DNA of 18,299 nt from Microcoleus asticus IPMA8 (lineage in GTDB: Bacteria > Cyanobacteriota > Cyanobacteriia > Cyanobacteriales > Microcoleaceae). The position numbers and the translations under genes were made by a program. Positions 1 through 7,836 of the stretch are shown here, one piece after another. The DNA is taken from the NCBI RefSeq assembly GCF_013179805.1, contig NZ_SRRZ01000147.1, forward strand, positions 1-18,299. Direction: 5' to 3'. Each line of letters starts with the position of its first letter. Position 1 is the stretch's first letter. The notes beneath the pieces are model-generated. The model saw nothing but the letters and a program-made list of their open reading frames with translations. It was not told the DNA's origin and made no database searches.

Positions 1-426
1 TTTGATTTCCCCAAAATACGTCAATATACTTACACAAAGAAAATCATTTAGGATTGCTCTAGATATAGAAAATCATTTAGGATTGCTATAGTAATTTATT
101 ACCAGCCCAGTTAGCTCTGCAACGCCGAAAAAAAACTTAGGATTCCGCCTGAGATATAATTTTATTGCCAGAGAGAAGCAGACTAACGGGAGCCACACCT
201 TCCGTCAAGTTTGATGGACTTTAATATTTTACCAGTATATTTTTTTACCTAACCAGGCAAAATCAACAATTCAAAATTCCCCAACAAACGCACGTTAAAA
301 TAAATACTAGCTTCCTCGATCGCAATCCGAGCGGAACCAGACAATTAGCCAGTTTTCCCTGTTTCCTTTTTTCAGCTATTACCAGTTACATCTATTTCGA
401 TCTGTCTACTTAATTAGGAACCGCCA
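1..426. other. Gene-free left edge with short direct repeats
   Basis: No convincing coding frame was seen on either strand. The stretch is AT-rich and contains a 21-nt perfect direct repeat (separate entry) and a third partial copy of its core, CTTAGGATT, near 138-146. The last 60 bases before the gene at 427 are pyrimidine-rich and end in TAGGAA, a weak ribosome binding site. No clear -35/-10 pair stands out, although a promoter for the downstream gene is expected here. Confidence 0.6.
38..87. repeat. Two copies of a 21-nt direct repeat
   Basis: The same 21 bases, starting AGAAAATC and ending GGATTGCT, occur at 38-58 and 67-87 with 8 bases between them. Both copies are identical. The core ATTTAGGATTGCTATA resembles short dispersed intergenic repeats I associate with filamentous cyanobacteria, but that is memory, not a search. 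Confidence 0.85.
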
Positions 427-1878
427 GTGACACCAAAACTACAGCCCTCTCCAACTCCAAACTCTCACAAAAAATCACCAAAAGTACCTTGGTTCGAGCG
501 GTTCATGGCACTGGTCGCCCTAGGAAATTTAAGCCTAGTAATATTTGACATAAGTTACGTACCCGGGCGAGATTTCTACTTCCGGCAACTGCCAGCTCTC
601 ACTCAAGTATACGACCCATTTAAAGGAATTAAACCCCACCGAGACACCCAGCAATATCTAGAAACCTTAGAAGAATTAAAAATTCAAGTAGTGCAAACAG
701 GCTTGCCCTCCCCCCAAGTAGCAGCTAAATTGCAGGAAATAAATAATCTGAGCGCGAAAATGATCGACGAAGATCCCTTTCGAGTAGCATCAAAAAGCGG
801 CACCCTAGAAAAAATAAAAGACCGGATGCGCGATCGCGCCCCCAATCCGCAAGACTCGGCTACACAATCATTCCAAACATTCTGGAGCCCTGACTATTTA
901 AACAAACAAGGCTGGCAAAAAGAAATCAACTGGTTTGACACCAAAATCAAGCCATTAATCGCCACCAACTATTACCGCGAGATGGGAGAAAACGGCGAAT
1001 TCACCGATAACTTCTGGCAAATCGACCTGCCATTTATTGCCATATTCGCGATCGAATTTCTAGCCCGTACCTACTCGATCAGCCGCCGCCACCGCAGCGT
1101 CACTTGGCGAGCAGCCATGCTCTGGCGATGGTACGACATCTTCCTGCTCCTCCCTTTCTGGCGCCTGTTGCGAGTATTACCCGTCACAATTCGCATCCAC
1201 CAAGCCAAAATGCCGGATCTCCAACCCATACGCAGCCAAATCAGCCGAGGTTTCGTCGCCAACTTCGCCCAAGAATTGACCGAAGTGGTAGTAATTCAAC
1301 TCATCAACCAGATGCAACAATCAATTACTACAGGCGAACTCGCTCGTCAACTCTTTAAATCCCCAAAACAGCGCTATCTAGACATCAACAATATCAATGA
1401 AATAGAAGCGATCGCCACCCATCTAGTGCAAATAACGGTCTACAAAGTCCTCCCTCAACTCCAGCCAGACCTAGAAGCCCTCCTCCGGTACAATATTGAA
1501 AACTTCCTCAAACAATCCCCCCTCTATCAAGGATGGAAGCAAGTACCCGGCTTGGGAAACCTGCCCGAACAGCTAGCACAGCAATTAGTTGCAGAACTCT
1601 CAAAATTAGTCACTCTCGGCCCCCAAGATGCCTACGAAGCCTTCAAAATCGCCAGCGAAGACCCCACAAGCATCAAACTCTCAAGCCAGCTAGTCCAACA
1701 TTTCGGGCAAGCTTTAGGAACCGAACTGCAACAGCAGCACACCTGGCAAGAAATACAACTGCTGCTGTGCGACTTCCTAGAAGAGTTCAAAATCAACTAC
1801 ATTCAGCGATTGAGCGAAGAAGACTTCGAGAAAATTTTAGAACAAGCCAAAGAACTGCAACGAATAGCCCCGCGTTAG
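427..1878 (+). CDS. Membrane protein with a voltage-sensor-like segment, function unknown
   Basis: A 483-residue protein read from a GTG start preceded by a weak TAGGAA site. No in-frame alternative looks better. The N-terminus is basic and proline-rich, followed by a first hydrophobic segment (about 26-45). A hydrophilic, probably extracytoplasmic region runs to about 195. A second segment (about 198-214) has the pattern DLPFIAIFAIEFLAR, and a third (about 233-252) reads WYDIFLLLPFWRLLRVLPVTIR. The acidic residues in the second segment and spaced arginines in the third resemble the voltage-sensor part of voltage-gated ion channels, but no pore helix or selectivity filter is visible. Residues 253-483 are helical, rich in Gln and Leu, and probably cytoplasmic. 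I do not recognise a named family; it is likely a conserved cyanobacterial membrane protein. Its TAG stop is shared with a transposon end. Confidence 0.8.
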   Translation: MTPKLQPSPTPNSHKKSPKVPWFERFMALVALGNLSLVIFDISYVPGRDFYFRQLPALTQVYDPFKGIKPHRDTQQYLETLEELKIQVVQTGLPSPQVAAKLQEINNLSAKMIDEDPFRVASKSGTLEKIKDRMRDRAPNPQDSATQSFQTFWSPDYLNKQGWQKEINWFDTKIKPLIATNYYREMGENGEFTDNFWQIDLPFIAIFAIEFLARTYSISRRHRSVTWRAAMLWRWYDIFLLLPFWRLLRVLPVTIRIHQAKMPDLQPIRSQISRGFVANFAQELTEVVVIQLINQMQQSITTGELARQLFKSPKQRYLDINNINEIEAIATHLVQITVYKVLPQLQPDLEALLRYNIENFLKQSPLYQGWKQVPGLGNLPEQLAQQLVAELSKLVTLGPQDAYEAFKIASEDPTSIKLSSQLVQHFGQALGTELQQQHTWQEIQLLLCDFLEEFKINYIQRLSEEDFEKILEQAKELQRIAPR

Positions 1879-2147
1879 GGCGTGTCATCACTCGGAAGTC
1901 CCCAAACCGTTCGGGCAAGTCTCCCCACAGAATGCCCGATCTGTAGCGGTACAGCACCGCTTCCACGAACAACCGATTGTAGGCAGGCTGTTGCACACAA
2001 ATAACCTTCACGTCCCGGCAACAAATCTTTGATCCTTTCCCACTGTTCATCCCGTAGGGCAAAACGGCGGCTTGCCCTGGCGATCGAATCCTTCTAGTCG
2101 GCTGTATCTCGACTTGACCTTCCTTTACATCAACTGATGACAAACCC
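1878..2147 (-). mobile_element. 270-bp internally deleted IS5-like element (MITE-like relic)
   Basis: The ends are inverted: GGGCGTGTCATCA at 1878-1890 and TGATGACAAACCC at 2135-2147, matching at 11 of 13 positions when one is reverse-complemented. Both ends are flanked by TA (1876-1877 and 2148-2149), as expected for a duplicated TA target. The interior carries only the first part of a transposase gene on the minus strand, so the element appears to have lost its centre and most of the catalytic domain. It is non-autonomous. Removing it and one TA leaves TTAGCC, which still gives the upstream gene a TAG stop. Family assignment to IS5 rests on the transposase fragment. Confidence 0.8.
1886..2072 (-). 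pseudogene. Frameshifted N-terminal fragment of an IS5-family transposase
   Basis: Read leftward, one frame gives SRRFALRDEQWERIKDLLPG, the typical N-terminus of IS5-like transposases (DUF4096 type). About eight codons later the reading continues in another frame as YNRLFVEAVLYRYRSGI and then DLPERFGDFRV. A single extra base in the run around 1984-1988 (forward GTAGGCAGG) accounts for the switch. The usual start codon before SRR is also lost, because GCA stands where ATG is expected. Everything after FGDFRV, including the DDE catalytic core, is missing because the element's end follows directly. It cannot make an active transposase. Confidence 0.85.
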
Positions 2148-2149
2148 TA

Positions 2150-2915
2150 GCCTTTAGAATTTGAAGAACCTTAAAATCATTGCCAGCCATGTGTTCACCT
2201 ACAATACCAAATTCACTATTAAGTTTAGATAGTTAGATAGTTTCCCAGAATTAAAAGAATAGGCCTAACTCCTATCCTGTGTCATAATCCCCTCTGCTGC
2301 ACCGCTTTACTTATTTTTTTCCTCCCCAATTAGCAATTAGCAATTACCCTGCTGTAACTCCTGCAAATAAAACTTGCTGGAATTGTAAAGGTTCACGTGC
2401 GATCGGCATTCTCTACTAGAGTCATCTGCAGGGTTGTGCATCACATCTTCAGCGCGGTAGTGAGTTAAACCGCCGTTAGGGTTCTCACCGGCCTGGGGTG
2501 TCATGTTTTTAGCCAAAAAGGTCAATTTTTTTAGACGTATATTATATCAATTTATATGTAAGTTTGATGAGATTATACTTTTTATACTCAATCTGTAAAG
2601 TAAAGTAAAAAACTACTACAAATAGCTCTAAACCAAGTAATCTATTAGATATGATTGCTAACTGGTTTCCTAAAGGCTAAAATAATTTGCCAATGCTAGT
2701 AAAAAATAAGGCGCGTCAGTATCTTTAGTCAGATTTAATTATACCGCTATCAGAGAAAACACGTAAGTAGTCATTCTTGTTTAAGCAAGTTACTGTCTCC
2801 AACTTTTCACTAACTATTATAGATTGCTTTTCAATATACATTTCCTCAGCCTCATTTCACTAAATCCACTGAGATTTTTCAGCCAACTCGTTACCCCAGG
2901 AGTAACACCAAATCA
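2150..2915. other. Long gene-free region upstream of the kinase operon
   Basis: Most of this stretch is AT-rich with many stops in all frames. CAATTAG repeats occur at about 2328-2345. A more GC-rich island at about 2390-2515 carries a 62-codon minus-strand reading frame that I could not assign to a family. The final 150 bases probably hold the promoter and leader of the sensor kinase gene. TATTAT at 2815-2820 is a possible -10 box, with only a weak, badly spaced TTACTG 19 bases upstream. Confidence 0.5.
2898..2902 (+). promoter_or_regulatory. AGGAG ribosome binding site of the hybrid kinase
   Basis: A perfect AGGAG lies 13 bases before the ATG at 2916. The spacing is longer than the usual 5-9, but no closer start codon is in frame and the protein begins sensibly at this ATG. 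Confidence 0.45.
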
Positions 2916-5741
2916 ATGTCACACACATCTCCAACCACTTTTCTGTCAAACCGTTCTCAAAAAAAGCTGTCACTTCGCCTGATTTTAGTATTGCCATTCG
3001 TCGTGCAAATCTTTGCTGCCGTCGGGCTGACAGGCTGGCTCTCCTTACGCAACGGGCAAAAAGCAGTCAACGAAGTTGCTAGCCAGTTGCGGAGTGAAAT
3101 TACTGCCCGCATCCAGCAGCAGCTCAACACATACCTAGATACAGCCCCTCGCGTCAATCAACTCAATGCCAATGCCATTCGACTAGGATACTTAAATCCA
3201 GACGAATTGGAAAGTACGGAGCGCTATTTGTGGGAGCAAATTCAAGCCTTTCCTTCTCTGCCCCAGATGGGTTTTGCTACTAAAACAGGAGAGTTCATTG
3301 CCGTTGAACGCCAAGAGAATGGAAAAATATTTTTTAAAATAGCAGACAAAGAACATCGGAATGAACTTCATATTTATGAATCTGATAGCAAAGGCAATCA
3401 AACGAAGCTCTTAAAAGTCTCCCGCAACTACAATATACTCAGGCGTTCATGGTATAAAGACAGTGTACGCTTAGGCCGGCCCACATGGAGCGAAATTTTT
3501 CCGCTTACAGGTCAGAAAACGCTCTCCCTCCCTGCCGGACAGCCCGTTTATGACGAAAGTGGCGAACTGCGCGGAGTATTCGTTGCTAATTTATTGATCT
3601 CTTTCCTCAGCGACTTTCTGCAAAGCTTAAAAATCGGTCGATCTGGACAGACATTCATTATGGAACGTTCTGGACTCCTAGTAGGCAGTTCAACTCTCAA
3701 AGAAGCATTTATCACCAACAATGGCAAACTCGATCGCCTGAATGCTTTAGATAGCACAGATGATTTAATTCGGCTGACAACAGCGCATTTAAAAGAACAC
3801 TTTGGCAACCTCACTAAAATTAATAGCTCTCAGCAATTGGATTTTACGATCGCCGGCCAGCGACAATTCCTCCAAGTTATGCCCTTTCAGGATAGCCGAG
3901 GATTGGACTGGCTGATCGTCGTCGTCGTTCCTGAAAGCGATTTCATGGATCAAATTAACGCCAATACCCAGACTACCATTTTGTTGTGTTTGGGAGCCTT
4001 GGCGCTGGCTACCGTTTTGGGAATCTTAACCGCACGCTGGATTACCAGCCCGATTCTCCGTTTGAGCGCAGCTTCTAGGGCGATCGCCACTGGCGACTTA
4101 GACAAAAATGTGCAGGTAAAAGGCGTAGAAGAACTAGAAGTTCTGGGTCAGTCTTTCAACCTTATGGCACAACAGTTGCGCGAATCCTTTGAGGCGCTAG
4201 CCAAGACCAATTCCGAGCTAGAAATCCGAGTAGAAGAACGCACCGCCGAACTCACGGAAGCCAAACAAATCGCTGATACTGCCAACCAAGCTAAAAGTGA
4301 ATTTTTAGCGAATATGAGTCACGAATTGAGAACGCCACTCAATGGAATTTTAGGATACGCTCAAATCCTAGAACGCTCAACAACGATGGCTCCGAAGGAA
4401 CTCCAAGGCATCAGTATTATTCACCAGTGTGGTTCCCACCTCTTAACCCTGATCAATGACATCTTAGACCTCGCTAAAATTGAAGCTCAGAAATTGGAAC
4501 TGTACGCGAAAGATTTCCATTTTCCTTCCTTTTTGCAGGCAGTCGCGGAAATCTGCCGCATCCGAGCCGAACAAAAAGGAATTGCTTTTGTTTATCAGCC
4601 CAGTTCGGAAATTCCTGCTGGCATCTACGCTGACGAGAAACGCTTGCGACAGGTACTAATTAACTTACTGAGCAATGCAATTAAGTTTACAGACTCGGGA
4701 CGAGTGAATTTTAAGATAGAACATCTGGAAAAGGAAACAGGTGAAAACGTGCAAAGCAATGACCAAAAGCCAGCCTCACCAATCCACAAAATTCGGTTTC
4801 AAATTGAAGATACTGGTGTTGGCATGACACCAGAACAATTAAAAAGAATTTTTTTGCCTTTTGAACAGGTAGGAGACAGCAAGCGTCAGGCGGAAGGAAC
4901 CGGGCTCGGTTTAACAATTAGCCAAAAAATTGTTGAAATGATGGGTAGTACCATTCAAGTAAAAAGTCAGTCAGGAGCAGGTAGTGTTTTTTGGCTAGAT
5001 TTGGATTTACGGGAAGCGGCAGACTGGGCAAATACAACCACTATTGCCAAGCAACGAAAACTCGTTGGCTACCAAGGTAGAAAGCAGAAAGTTTTGGTTG
5101 TGGATGACAAATGGGAAAATCTCTCCGTCATTGTCAATCTGCTGGAACCCCTCGGATTTGAAGTAACCGAAGCTAAAAACGGTCAAGAGGGTTTAGAAAA
5201 AGTAGAAGAGTTTAAGTTCGATCTGATTATCACTGACTTGGTGATGCCAGTGTTAGATGGCTTTGAGATGATGCGCCGTATCCGAAATTTGCCCGACTAT
5301 AAAGAAGCGGCAATCATTGCTTCATCTGCCAGTGTATTTGCTACAGATCAACATAAAAGTTTGGAGCGTGGAGCCAACGATTTTCTCGGTAAGCCCGTGC
5401 AGGCAGAAGAGCTATTTGAGATGTTGCAAAAATATTTGGAAATAGAATGGATATATGACGAACTAAAAAAGGAAAAAATCAGCACAAATCCCCTTTCCTC
5501 GGCTCCTACATCACTTTCTGAATCGACCTCTTTCATGGCTCCCCCGCCAGGAGAAATGGAACTTTTATTTGAACTGGCGATGAGAGGCAACGTGAAAGGA
5601 ATTGTGAAGCGCAGTGAGCACCTAGAGAAATTGGATCAGAAATTTGTGTCCTTTGCTGTTGAGCTGCGCCAGTTAGCCCAAGGCTATCAGGTCAAAAAAA
5701 TCAAAGAGTTTATTACATCCCACAGGATAGAAAAAGAATGA
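2916..5741 (+). CDS. Membrane hybrid sensor histidine kinase (Cache-HAMP-HisKA-HATPase-REC)
   Basis: A 941-residue two-component sensor. A membrane segment at about 22-44 and a second at about 354-375 enclose a roughly 300-residue extracytoplasmic sensor of dCache type. HAMP follows (about 376-428), then a coiled coil. The HisKA box reads NMSHELRTPLNGILGYA with phospho-acceptor His469. The ATPase shows the N box (NLLSNAIKF), G1 (DTGVGM) and G2 (GTGLGLTIS). A receiver domain (about 725-845) keeps D730, D731, phospho-acceptor D774 and K826. About 95 residues follow, ending in a helical segment (ELLFELAMRG to KKIKEFI) of a sort found on other cyanobacterial hybrid kinases. It lacks an obvious HPt histidine motif. 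The stop overlaps the next kinase's start (ATGA), so the two are translationally coupled. The ligand is unknown. Confidence 0.93.
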   Translation: MSHTSPTTFLSNRSQKKLSLRLILVLPFVVQIFAAVGLTGWLSLRNGQKAVNEVASQLRSEITARIQQQLNTYLDTAPRVNQLNANAIRLGYLNPDELESTERYLWEQIQAFPSLPQMGFATKTGEFIAVERQENGKIFFKIADKEHRNELHIYESDSKGNQTKLLKVSRNYNILRRSWYKDSVRLGRPTWSEIFPLTGQKTLSLPAGQPVYDESGELRGVFVANLLISFLSDFLQSLKIGRSGQTFIMERSGLLVGSSTLKEAFITNNGKLDRLNALDSTDDLIRLTTAHLKEHFGNLTKINSSQQLDFTIAGQRQFLQVMPFQDSRGLDWLIVVVVPESDFMDQINANTQTTILLCLGALALATVLGILTARWITSPILRLSAASRAIATGDLDKNVQVKGVEELEVLGQSFNLMAQQLRESFEALAKTNSELEIRVEERTAELTEAKQIADTANQAKSEFLANMSHELRTPLNGILGYAQILERSTTMAPKELQGISIIHQCGSHLLTLINDILDLAKIEAQKLELYAKDFHFPSFLQAVAEICRIRAEQKGIAFVYQPSSEIPAGIYADEKRLRQVLINLLSNAIKFTDSGRVNFKIEHLEKETGENVQSNDQKPASPIHKIRFQIEDTGVGMTPEQLKRIFLPFEQVGDSKRQAEGTGLGLTISQKIVEMMGSTIQVKSQSGAGSVFWLDLDLREAADWANTTTIAKQRKLVGYQGRKQKVLVVDDKWENLSVIVNLLEPLGFEVTEAKNGQEGLEKVEEFKFDLIITDLVMPVLDGFEMMRRIRNLPDYKEAAIIASSASVFATDQHKSLERGANDFLGKPVQAEELFEMLQKYLEIEWIYDELKKEKISTNPLSSAPTSLSESTSFMAPPPGEMELLFELAMRGNVKGIVKRSEHLEKLDQKFVSFAVELRQLAQGYQVKKIKEFITSHRIEKE

Positions 5742-7129
5742 AGGCAGAAAATATGGAAACAAGCACCATCTTAATCGTCGATGACAACCCTAGCAATCTG
5801 GACGTGCTTTCTGAAGCTTTAGCTGGTTCAGGATGGGAAATATTGGTAGCAATTGATGGCGAAACTGCCATCGAACAGGCTGAATACAGTCAGCCTGATT
5901 TGATTCTGTTAGATGTGATGATGCCAGGAATTGACGGGTTTGAAACCTGTCATCGGCTGAAGGCAAGTCCGCTGACAAACGAAATTTCGGTGATTTTTAT
6001 GACGGCTCTTTCTGACATAGGGGATAAACTCAAAGGCTTTAATCTAGGGGCGGTGGATTACATTACTAAGCCCTTCGATCAAAAGGAGGTATTAGCTCGC
6101 GTCAATTTCCATTTAAAACTGCATTTTTTGACTAAAACTCTCGCACAGCAAAATCTGCTTCTCAAACGAGAAATTGAAGACAGGCTTGCAGCAGAAGCAG
6201 CGTTACATCAGCTCGCGCAGGAGTTAGAAAAACGAGTGGAAGAACGAACGGCTGAACTTTCTCAAGCTTTGGAGAATCTTAAAAAAGCTCAAGTGCAAAT
6301 CGTTCAAAGTGAAAAGATGGCTTGCCTTGGTCAACTTGTAGCTGGGGTGGCTCACGAAATTAACAATCCAGTTAGTTTTATCTCCAATAATATCCCTATT
6401 GCCAAGGAATATATTGCCGATTTGATCGGGATGACTAGGCTGTGCCAGCACAACGTTACTTCGACATCAGAATTTGAGGATAAGTCCCAGGAGATTGAGT
6501 TAAATTTTATTGTTGAAGATTTGCCAAAAATTATTGATTCAATGGAGCTAGGAACAGAGCGACTTTACAATCTTTCTATGTCACTGCGTAATTTCTCTCG
6601 GTTGGATACATCGGCACTAACGCCAGTGAATATTCACGATGGGCTAGATAGTACCTTATTAATTTTAGGGCATCGACTGAAATCTAAAGGAAGTTTCCCA
6701 GGAATTGCAGTGATTAAAGAGTATGGTAAATTGCCGCTAGTCGAGTGCTATCCTGGGCAAATCAATCAGGTGTTTATGAATGTATTAGCGAATGCAATTG
6801 ATGCTTTAGAAGAGTCTACGATCAGTTGTCCGCTGTGCGGGGAAAAGAAACAGAGCAATGACACTCCACAGATTCGGATCTGCACTGAAATGCTTCAGGA
6901 TGACAGAGTGGTGATTCGGATTGCTGATAATGGGGTTGGCATAACTCAGGAAGTAATGCAGCATTTATTCACGCCGATGTTTACTACTAAATCAGTGGGT
7001 AAAGGGACAGGTTTAGGTTTGTCGATTAGCCGTGAGATCGTAGAAGGAAAACATGGTGGTAAGCTGACCTGCATTTCCTCGCCAGAAAGGGGCGTAGAGT
7101 TTGTAATTGAGCTTCCTATTCAGCATTAG
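5738..7129 (+). CDS. Soluble response regulator-histidine kinase (REC-coiled coil-HisKA-HATPase)
   Basis: A 463-residue protein without membrane segments. An N-terminal receiver domain (about 5-125) begins TILIVDDNPSNLDVL and has phospho-acceptor D59 in LLDVMMPGIDG, with a lysine in TKPFD. A coiled coil (about 130-185) leads to the kinase core GQLVAGVAHEINNPVSF with His206. The N box is NVLANAIDAL, G1 is ADNGVGI and G2 GKGTGLGLSIS, so the catalytic features look intact. A short insertion between N box and G1 contains a CPLC pair. The ATG at 5738 overlaps the upstream stop; the ATG at 5753 is also possible and would remove five residues. The receiver could accept phosphate from the upstream hybrid kinase, in which case this protein passes the signal on. 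No DNA-binding output gene is adjacent, so the final target is unknown. Confidence 0.92.
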   Translation: MKAENMETSTILIVDDNPSNLDVLSEALAGSGWEILVAIDGETAIEQAEYSQPDLILLDVMMPGIDGFETCHRLKASPLTNEISVIFMTALSDIGDKLKGFNLGAVDYITKPFDQKEVLARVNFHLKLHFLTKTLAQQNLLLKREIEDRLAAEAALHQLAQELEKRVEERTAELSQALENLKKAQVQIVQSEKMACLGQLVAGVAHEINNPVSFISNNIPIAKEYIADLIGMTRLCQHNVTSTSEFEDKSQEIELNFIVEDLPKIIDSMELGTERLYNLSMSLRNFSRLDTSALTPVNIHDGLDSTLLILGHRLKSKGSFPGIAVIKEYGKLPLVECYPGQINQVFMNVLANAIDALEESTISCPLCGEKKQSNDTPQIRICTEMLQDDRVVIRIADNGVGITQEVMQHLFTPMFTTKSVGKGTGLGLSISREIVEGKHGGKLTCISSPERGVEFVIELPIQH

Positions 7130-7187
7130 TAATGGGGATTTTTTATGGTGAATTTTAGTTTTGCTGCTTTGTCAATATACCGTTAAT

Positions 7188-7203
7188 CATGGGATCGCCC
7201 ATG
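7188..7203. repeat. 16-nt near-perfect palindrome at the moaD start
   Basis: CATGGGATCGCCCATG pairs six bases on each side around ATCG. It contains two candidate start codons, at 7189 and 7201. It may simply be chance around a HIP1-like core, or a small hairpin affecting initiation. Confidence 0.4.
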
Positions 7204-7511
7204 TCTAATCTACCAATCACCATCACTGTCAAACTCTTTGCCGCCTATCAAGAAGCAGAGGGCTTGTCCGAACTGAAATTAGAATTTCCCAAAGAAAGCT
7301 CGGTATCGCAAGTCCTAGAACGCCTGAGTGCCACCAATCGTTCTATGGACGATCGCACCCGCTTCGCTATCAACAAGGAATTTGCCCTCGCCCCACCCCA
7401 CTCCAAAACGGTGATGAAGTCGTCCTTATTCCCCCTGTCAGCTCTCCCCCTCTCCCCTCGGACGCTCCCCCGAGGGCGATCGGTTTGTCACCGGGCGGGC
7501 GATCGAGCTAA
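7201..7511 (+). pseudogene. Frameshifted MoaD/ThiS-family sulfur-carrier protein
   Basis: From ATG 7201 the frame reads MSNLPITITVKLFAAYQEAE and continues to RFAINKEFA, typical of cyanobacterial MoaD/ThiS proteins. These are small ubiquitin-like carriers that end in Gly-Gly and deliver sulfur for molybdopterin, thiamine or related syntheses. At about 7387-7403, in a C-rich run, the homology jumps frame: LQNGDEVVLIPPVS, the expected C-terminal part, is read from 7404 in a frame offset by one base. A one-base deletion would explain it. In the shifted frame PPVS is followed by SPPLPSD and a stop at 7509-7511 rather than by terminal GG. The unshifted frame stays open to 7581 but gives low-complexity sequence. 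Both defects argue for a dead gene. A sequencing error could explain the frameshift but not the lost GG. Confidence 0.75.
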
Positions 7512-7582
7512 ACTTAGAACAGAGGCCTCCCTTCGATCGAAAGAAGTCCTCAAACTTCTTGGAAGAAATTGTTTTACCTAGG

Positions 7583-7606
7583 AGTGGGTCAAGCCCACTT
7601 TTTTTG
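7583..7606 (+). terminator. Rho-independent terminator
   Basis: AGTGGG and CCCACT form a six-pair stem around a TCAAG loop at 7583-7599, and the stem runs directly into a series of seven Ts. It lies after the moaD relic and before the structured stretch preceding rimP, so it probably separates the kinase/moaD transcript from the rimP cluster. Confidence 0.75.
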
Positions 7607-7630
7607 TTGCATTAGTCGCAGGAAAAGAGT

Positions 7631-7747
7631 TCAGGGAGTCTGACTTGCAAGTTGAGGACTGATTTAGTAGGGGTAATCCCCCCGCTTGAGATCCCTGCTG
7701 GGATGTTGGGTAAGTCCCAAAGTTGAAGACGAAAGTCGCAGCCACCT
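7631..7747 (+). ncRNA. Candidate structured RNA upstream of rimP
   Basis: Several hairpins follow one another closely. AGTC 7637-7640 pairs with GACT 7657-7660 around the self-complementary ACTTGCAAGT. GGGG 7670-7673 pairs with CCCC 7678-7681 (loop TAAT). ATCCC 7691-7695 pairs with GGGAT 7700-7704 (loop TGCT). TTGGG 7706-7710 pairs with CCCAA 7716-7720. GAC 7728-7730 pairs with GTC 7735-7737 around a GAAA tetraloop. The terminator just upstream fits a separate transcript or a long rimP leader. The run GATGTTGGGTAAGTCCCAA and the tail AGTCGCAGCCACC remind me of HEARO (IscB-associated omega) RNAs, which occur in cyanobacteria. No IscB gene is present, and I cannot confirm the match. It does not look like tRNA, SRP RNA or a cobalamin riboswitch. 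Confidence 0.5.
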
Positions 7748-7836
7748 AATCAAACCACCTCAAAGCCAAGCAATCTCAACACCAAATTTTTCCTTGCCCG
7801 TGTCCGAGTTTAGGAGTTTTAACTTAAGTATTCGAT

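Noticed and set aside
7631..7747. tRNA, cobalamin riboswitch, SRP RNA or group II intron
   Set aside because: No cloverleaf or CCA, no B12-box motif, no SRP tetraloop signature and no intron domain V were seen.
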